A stretch of 25,162 nucleotides of DNA from Chara braunii (lineage: Eukaryota > Streptophyta > Charophyceae > Charales > Characeae), in NCBI GenBank assembly GCA_003427395.1, contig BFEA01000110.1, positions 3,256,463 to 3,281,624 of the forward strand. Reading direction: 5' to 3'. This document shows, one piece after another, positions 9,201 to 17,500 of the stretch. A program made the translations under genes and the position numbers. The first letter of the stretch is position 1. The number at the start of each line of letters is the position of its first letter. The notes beneath the pieces are model-generated. The model did not search any database. It saw only the letters and a list, made by a program, of their open reading frames with translations, and was not told the DNA's origin.

Positions 9201-11340
9201 TGTGATGTGTCCGAGTGGTGTTGTGTGTGGCGTGTGTCCAGTTGGACACTATACAGCCTTGCAGGGGTGGGGTGGATATCATGGCCGGTATGGTTCCGCT
9301 TTTAACACCGTGTCCTGGCTGTAGTGGTTAAGAGACTCGGCTCTTGAGGCCCAGGTCGCCGGTTCGAATCAGGTGCTTGCACGGAGGAGCGCCTTTGGCC
9401 CAGCGGTACGAACCCATAAACTATGCTAGCATGCCAGAGAGGCGTACGAAAAAAACAGAGTCCTGAATAGAAAAAGCTGTACCTCGTTTCCGTTTCCATT
9501 CTTGCCTTCTTCAATAACCGCCCTCGTTCGCCAATTTTAGGCATCGCAAAGCGCCCTGCAAAAATCAAATCATACATTAGCTCCGGCCATTTCATGTCCT
9601 TTCAATCCAATCCCTGCCTCCTCAATAACCGCCCCTCGTTCACTAAACTTGCGCACCAAAATGTGCCCCACAAACCACCCCCATCATTATTCATTCGCTC
9701 AGGCCCTTTCATATCCTAATGAAGGCTATCCTGAGTATCCTCCCTTCCTCACAGGGTCAGGGAGAGACAATATCTACATACAACACATAGCCGCGAATGT
9801 TCGATTGAACCACACTCCGGAGGACGGAAGCACCAAGGAAAAAAGAAAGAGAAAATGAAAGCGGGGCCGGTGTTGCAGCGTTGCTTGTGCCGTTCCCCGA
9901 TCTCCACACGGGGTGACAAATAGCGGTACAACTGCAGATGCTACAGCTTTACCGTCGCCCAGACCCCACTGATGGAACAACTGTGTACCTCAGAAACAAC
10001 TGTGTACCTCAGAAAAGGGGTTAACCCCTAAACATAACAAATGCAACAGCGACTCCTTCGGGACATCCGTTAAATTGGAACGATACAGAGAAGATTAGCA
10101 TGGCCCCTGCGCAAGGATGACATGCATAAATCGAGAAATGGTCCAAATAAAAATAAATAAATAAAAAACAAATGCAACAGCATGTGGACTCTTGATCTGT
10201 TTATTAACAGTGTCTACAACTCCGCCCCCAACCAGGTATCCCATCTATGAATAGCTAAGCGTGTGTACGGATCATCCCCCATTCACAGCTACATTCATTT
10301 CACGCCTTCTTAGCACTCTGATTAAAAACCAGTGATCCTGATGTTTGCACAAGAGAGAGAGAGAGAGTGGAGGGGCCGGAAGCGGGGAAGATGGTGGGAT
10401 CGAGCAGGTTGGCAATGCGAGACCTCCCGCAGGTGAAAGGCTATGAGCATACTCGCACCAGCATGTTGTTCGTGCATTCAGACCCAATCTCCATCCAGGT
10501 ATGTCATCCAGGAAACTACAAGTACACACCGTAAGCGGCGGACTGGGGACTAACAATTTACTGAATGCACAGGCCAGACCAGAGGCGGGTTGTTCGTGCA
10601 TTCAGACCAAATCTCCATCCAAGTACATCATCCAGGAAACTACAAGTACACAACGTAAGCGGCAGACTGGGGCCTAACAATTTTCTGAATGCACAGGCCA
10701 GACCAGAGGGGGGCTTCAGGGCATACAGCACAGAGTTACTTAGATACTCGATAGTCGCAAACTTCGAAGTGCGGTGAGAATTTCGTCAAAGCCACAAGGG
10801 CTTGCATTGCAACAGACCAGAGTCCAGATTATGCCCTCCACTGAACAAAACATACCCTGAGCAGGAGAATGCAGGCAAGCTATTCTTCCGGTCCGATAAA
10901 GACTCGTAAAGTAATGAAGAGAACACATTGCATGCTCAGGGAGAGGGGGTAGGTAGCACCACCATAAAGAAGTTTCACAGTTTCGTTCTACCAGATAAAA
11001 TAAAGTCTTCTCCTCGACACATGCTAACGGTTTTCTCAGCAACTTCCATAGGAACATGCAGCATTTGTGTTTGCACCACATGATGATGATGATAAACAGA
11101 TCACGAGTTCAAAGTCCCCTCTTGTCACTCTTGGATCTTGATGATCACAAAGATGATGAGATGGAATCCTATCACTGGAATTACACTCTGTTTGCGCTTT
11201 TCCTCTTACGTCGCAGAGCACCACTGCATCATACATGTGGATTGATGAGATGGAATCCTATCACTGGAATTACACTCTGTTTGCACTTTTCCTCTTACGT
11301 CACAGAGCACCACTGCATCATACATGTGGATCTTAAAAAC

Positions 11341-11379
<39 letters not shown>

Positions 11380-11490
11380 GACATCATAAAGATGACGAGA
11401 TGGAATCCTATCACTGGAATTACACTCTGCTTGCACTTTTCCTCCTTCGGTCGCAGAGAACCATTGCATCACACACTTCGATCTTAGAAA

Positions 11491-11551
<61 letters not shown>

Positions 11552-14500
11552 CACACACATTCTTGTTTTGACAGGCACAAATTAATCCCATTCTTCTTAT
11601 CTCTTCGTATGTTTCCTTCCTTTCTTCGTTCCCCTGCTAACCAAACGACCACACTGTTACATTGTATAGGGTCGTCCCATTCGATAACACATACCTGAAG
11701 AACCAGATGTACTTCCCCAAGATGCGGCTCCTTTCCCCCTCTTCCTTCCAGGCGGCACTTTGTCGCACACTTGTAATGACCTGACCCGCTTAGCGCTGTG
11801 CGCTTCCATGTACAACTCCCTCAGTCGGGCAACCCCCTCCTTCGCCTGCTCTTCATCCAGTCGCAATTTCTCCTGCACAGAATTAATTGGAGGCCGAGTA
11901 CAAAGCTCCATAATCAGAAATGGCCTCGCGCTGGCCGAGCAGTCATTCGCTGCTCTCAAGAGAAGGTCCGTCCATATCCTCTCCCCACAGAGAGGTTGCG
12001 ACTCTTCCATCCAAAAGCACAAGCAGTCGTTCGCCGCTCTCCACGAGAAGGTGTGCCAATTCCACAGAGGCGGTGTGACAGTTCCACAGAGCCGTGCGAC
12101 ACTTCCACTTGAAAGCACAAGCAGAGTCGTTTGCCGCTCTCAAGAGGAGGTGAGACAAAACTAGACAGCCATGTGACGATTCCATGTGGAAAGCGCAAGC
12201 AGTTATTTCGATAGGCGTGACGGTTCCACAGAGGCGTGCAACAATTAACAAACGCGAGCGGACGAGGAGAGGGATTTCAACACCCGCCCTCTTGTGATAT
12301 GTCAGTTGTGACGACTGATAGCTTCAACCACTCACAGATGTGGTGCGGCAATGAGATATGAACTTGGGGTCACTCGGCCCATTGCTCTGCTCTGGCTCTG
12401 GTATTTCGGGCAAAGACCTGTTTTTGGGCGGTGTATTGAGACTGGGACTTCAGCGACATTCGAGATTGGTGACATTGGCAACATGTCTCTCGCCCCTCTC
12501 TTCCCCCTTCGTCTCCATCTCCCTCCTCCTTCATCTGAGGATGATCAGGGGACAGCGACCCTTACTTGTATGCTGCGCTGCCCCCTTCTCACCGTGTGAT
12601 GCATTTATGAGTGTGCATTGTCCATTCCGATACTGCTGTGCCGCGTCAGATGTATGTTCAGTCTTCTGCTGCATTTATATAGTCTCTTGCTTTGAGTCCA
12701 CTCCGTGGAGAATACACTTGATTAGAGAAATAACAATCAGTCTTCCGCTGCGCTAGACTTGTCATGATTGGACGTGTATGCGACAGTTTGGTATCAGTCT
12801 TATGCTGCCTTTATATAGTCTCTTGCTTTGAGTCGACTCCGTGGAGAATACACTTGATTAGAGAAATAACAATCAGTCTTCCGCTGCGCTAGAGTTTTGT
12901 CATGATTGGACGTGTATGTGACAGTTTGGTATCGGAGAGGTCTCAACGAGAGAAAATGTGCACAGCAAGTCGTCCCTTTGGACCTCAGGCGAGAAGTAAT
13001 CAAGCATGGATTAGAGAAATAAAACAATCAATCAATCTTTTGATCAATCATCAATCGAACAGGCAGTGATTAGAGAAATAATAATCAATTGATTTGATCA
13101 ATCATCAATCGAACGGGCAGATGCAAAAGTAGAGCGAGGACCCTGCAGTCCACAGCCAGGCCCATATGCAAAAAAAACAGTTACACTTGGCTGGGACAAG
13201 GACATATGCATAATTTAGAGGCATTTCGCCATACCCCCCAACTTTTTGGGTACCCAAAATACCCCTACTTTAAGAGGCATTTGAACAATTTTCCGTTAAA
13301 AACAAGAAAAAAGAAAAGAAAACGGAACAAGGGAACAGTCAGGCTCACAAACAGATCATGCGTTCGAATCTTGGCACTCAACCAGTGAGGGAGGAGCTAC
13401 TCCTTTCTTTTATAAGGAAAAAAGAAGGAAAAAAAAGAAAACAACATCCAAAAGACGGAACGTTCGACTACCATTTTTCACATTTCCATGATTTTACCTC
13501 TTTCAGAGTTTTTTTTTTGCAATTTTTCTTTTTTTTTAATTCCCCCCCCCATATCTTCCATTCTTTCCATATTTTCCATTTTACCCCTTTCTTTTTTTTT
13601 AACTAAGCTATATGTTCTTCACTCAATTTCACCTTTCACTATCTACCTACCACTACTCCTAAGCCTATACAGGGGACCCCTGCAAGCATCACTTTCTACC
13701 TCTCACAATTAAGTGGATGCCTGTTGCCCCCACCGCCCCTACTCGGCCGTGGTCAGGGAGTCCGGTGGGGCCGCGGGTTGGGGGGGCGGCGGCGGCTACC
13801 GCAAAGACCGAGCATTTTGCCAGTAGCTGTGCCTCCCATTTACTTCCCGCACCCCCCATCGAGTAGCAGCAGTTGCTATGGCCACCACTCTCCCACACAC
13901 CACACACATTCCACGCATAGCCCACGCTCTCCCAAACACCCGGCACAATCCACACAGAGCCCACACTCTCCCACCACACACAACCCACTCACGCGCACAC
14001 TCACCCCCCTGTTGGTCATACACCCTACTGATACCACCAATCAGGGGCATCCGGTGGACTTCACAGTCGATTGGCACTTTAAGAGAGCCCCAGACCGTCA
14101 TGGGGCTTGAAACCACAAAATGCTGAATACCCCAATTTTCACTCACCTCGACATGTGTCCATCCACTACCATTTGCAATTTGTTTTTTTCGTTTTTCCCA
14201 TTTTTTCCTCCTTTTCCCCCTTTTTTTCCCTCCTTTTTACCGCTCCTCTTTTACCTTTTTCCCTTCTTTTTTTCACTCTTCCTTTCTCCTAATCCTCCAT
14301 CTCTTCCCATAATTTTCCTCCCCTCCTTCTTTCAGTTTCCCCTTTTTTTAATCCATATATTCTTGAATTTTTCATGTATGAAATCTCTAGCATTTAAACA
14401 TAACTCGAGTATTAGATCTACATAGGCACAATATAAAAAACATGTTTTATTTTTAATTTTAGTAAAAAAAAATAGACATAAGAATGGTAAGACCCTGCTT

Positions 14501-17500
14501 TTTTCCCTCCTCTTCCTTTTTTCAAACATTTTCGTCCTTTTTCCCAAAACTTCCGTCCTTTTCCGATTTCCCTCTTTTGAGTCTTTTTTTTTTTTTTTTT
14601 TTTTTTTCGGGCTCCCCTTTCCACCACTCACCTCGAAAATATGCCTCCATCCGAATGCATACCCCTCTTCTTCCATTCTCTCTTCGACATCTGCGCGGGC
14701 GTCCCGACCCCATTTCCTCTCAAACCAATTCCTCCATAAGCCATCTGTAATAGACACAAAATCTCGACCCTGACAGAATCACAGCACCAAAAAAATCATA
14801 AATTAAATTTAATTATTAAAAATTAAGAAAGCAGGGGGGATCGAAAATGATGTTCATCATCTCTGGGCTCATATTATTATTTAAAAAAAAAAAAAACCGC
14901 CGAGATTTTGCTCTCAATGAACAGAATAGTGTAAACTACCAAAAAAGTAAAAATAAAAAATCCCCCACTAGGTAGCAAGACGACTGCCCTTTATGCATCT
15001 CTGCATAAAACACAGTCAGATTCATAAACTTCACCCAATCCTCTTGGCTAGCTAGCCCCCCCCCCCCCCCCCCCCCTCCCTACCTGTTTGGGGGGGGAGC
15101 CAAAATGATGTTCATCATCTCTGTGCACCAACTCCTCAGCTATAACGACCGCGCGTTCTATTTGGGTGAAGACGCTCGCTCCTTTTTCCTCGGCCTGAAT
15201 CTAAACGCAATCGCCCTGCCCTTAGGGCATATTCACACAAAGACTTCCGGGAATGAACTTACCTGTAATTAAGGCCATATTCAGTCCAAAAGTCCTAGTG
15301 CGCATATGGCCTTTCCGTCGTTTGGCCTGTGTGTGTTGGGCCGGTGCTTGCATGTGGGACTTGTCATCTGGGATCTGTGTTGTTGCCCCTGTTCAGTATT
15401 ATTTGGCTGTTCCCTTGCTCTTTTCTTTGCCTCTTTGCCTTTTGGCTGTGTGCAAGTGGGCCGATATGACACATGGGGGTGGAGGCAGCCACCGCTCAAC
15501 CTACATCCACGTGGGCGGCCTTGGACGCAAGAGGTTCTGAACAGGGGGAGTTAATAAGGAAGAAGATAAAAAACTGAATTCATTTTTTCCTGTTTTTCTT
15601 CCTTTTTTTTCGATGATCAAACACAACTGCCTCCGGTAAACCGTAGGCAGACAGGGAGAAGAGGACAACAAACGAGGGTCAATGACAAACTGTTCTTTAA
15701 AAAAAGAGGAAAAGAAAGAGAGGAAAAACAAAAATGGTCATCAATAGAGTAACAGAATGGCCGGAGCAATAATCGTTTCCAGGGGCAAGGTCCCACTTGC
15801 ACGCATTACGAGAATCTGGCCGTTGATCTCTGTTATCTACGGTCAGTATCGCTTAATTCGTGCAAGTGGGACCTAGCCCCAGGGTCCTATGTTGTAAGTT
15901 GTAACAATGCACCAACAGAAAAATGAACTAAATTCATAAAATAATATTATTTCAATCAACAAATCAATACATCCAATGAACAAATTAAAACATTGTGATC
16001 ATCATCGAGGAGCTGGGTGATTTCGAGGAGCTGAGTGATTGCATGATATTAAGTATTATTAACAAATGATAACAATCATATTGCTAACGGCAAAAAAATA
16101 AAAATTCGTAAATTGCACACAACTACAACAATGTCAACCCTTAAAAAAAAAAAACCGTAAATTACACAGAATAACTATAACAATGCCGACCCTTAATCAA
16201 AAAAAAAAAGAATCCCATACTTCATTACATGGAGACTCGAAAGGGAAAAAAATCGGTATCTTTTCTGAAGCGACGTATGTAGTCGAGATCAACAACCACA
16301 TTCCACCAGTGGCTAAAGGTAAAAATGGACAATGCATCTGGCGACTTTCAAGACCAGATCCATTCTGGATTTTCGCGCTTGGTAAATGGCCAACGAGGAC
16401 TTGATCAGCGAAGTACATAGTAACGTAATAAATATTGATATGAATCAAATGATTAATAAATTATTTTTTCAACTAAATTATTTGATGACGTAAAGATTTA
16501 TTACGTGACTAAAAATAATTGATTAGTACCGCCAGGGTGGCCGTCGGTCGGGACGGGCCGAACGTCCGAACGTACGGGATAAAAATAAATAAAAAATAAT
16601 TATAAATACTATAATAAATATTAATAATAAAAAAAATCTGAAAAACACATGATATGCAGAAAAATTAACTAAACAACATTTGCCTGAGCATGACATCCAA
16701 ATTCCTTAACAAATTTAAAATAAAAATAACAGAAGGAAGATAAATACTAATAAGAAAAATAAGAAAAAATAAAAAGAAATTACAGAATTAAAATTAGTGA
16801 GTGCGCAAGCCCGTTTTCGACACCGACATCTTTAGCGATTTTTCTTTTTTTTTTTGGCATAGCCAAATGCCCTGCAACTTTCCATGTGTACTCCACATAA
16901 TACAAAACTCATGCAAAAAATTTCAAAAAATAATAAAATATTTGAGGAACCAAAATAAAATCACAACCAAAAGTGAAAAGTGAAAAAAAAAAAAAAACTA
17001 AGTAGCCGAGCACGCTTTAACACCGCCATCTTTGACGATTTTTCTTTTTTGTTTGGCTCGGCAAAATGCCTTGAAAATTTACATGCGTGTAGCACGTCCT
17101 ACAGAACTTGCAAAAACAATTCAACCAAAAAATAATCATTTTTAGGCCCCGAAATAATAAAAACAATTCAACAAAAAAAAATCATTTTTAGGCCCCGAAT
17201 TAATGAAAACAATTCAACAAAAAAAAATCATTTTTAGGCCCCGAAATAATTTTTGGCGGGGACGGAAACCCTTCAGGTTCGGCCCCCGAACGGGACCCCG
17301 AACGCCCGAATGTTCGGGGGTCAGCCAGGGGGGCCCAGAACGTTCGGCCTGATAACCATCGATATGATTAATCAATTATTTTTTCAATTAAATTATTTAA
17401 TAACGAAAAGATTTATTACGTGTACGTGACTACAAATACTTGATTAGTACCTAGGCTACCAGCCGGGCCACCCGGGTCCTGGGTGGCCAGCCCGTGCAAG

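Larger units (their letters stand above)
16430..17450. repeat. About 100-bp direct repeats flanking an element
   Basis: Left copy (about 16430-16530) and right copy (about 17350-17450) share ttattttttcaa.taaatta, gatttattacgtg and cttgattagtac. The element at 16531-17345 lies between them. The right copy was later split by the hAT-like MITE, and its continuation accgcg resumes at 17729. Confidence 0.7.

Noticed and set aside
9312-9374. Functional tRNA gene
   Set aside because: A and B boxes are present, but the acceptor and anticodon stems do not pair and the T stem has a mismatch.
13330-13400. Second tRNA-like head (gcgttcgaatctt)
   Set aside because: Only a single B-box-like motif is seen; no A box at the right distance. 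A similar aacagatca.g.gttc motif at 11095 suggests a repeat, but the evidence is too thin.
14460-14630. Lys-rich continuation of the elongin-A exon 2 frame
   Set aside because: It is produced by T-rich intron sequence after a strong GTGAGT donor.
14746-14757. Acceptor CTATTACAG as start of elongin-A exon 2
   Set aside because: It would leave exon 1 and exon 2 out of phase and omit the conserved GRD...TD segment; the acceptor at 14770 solves both.
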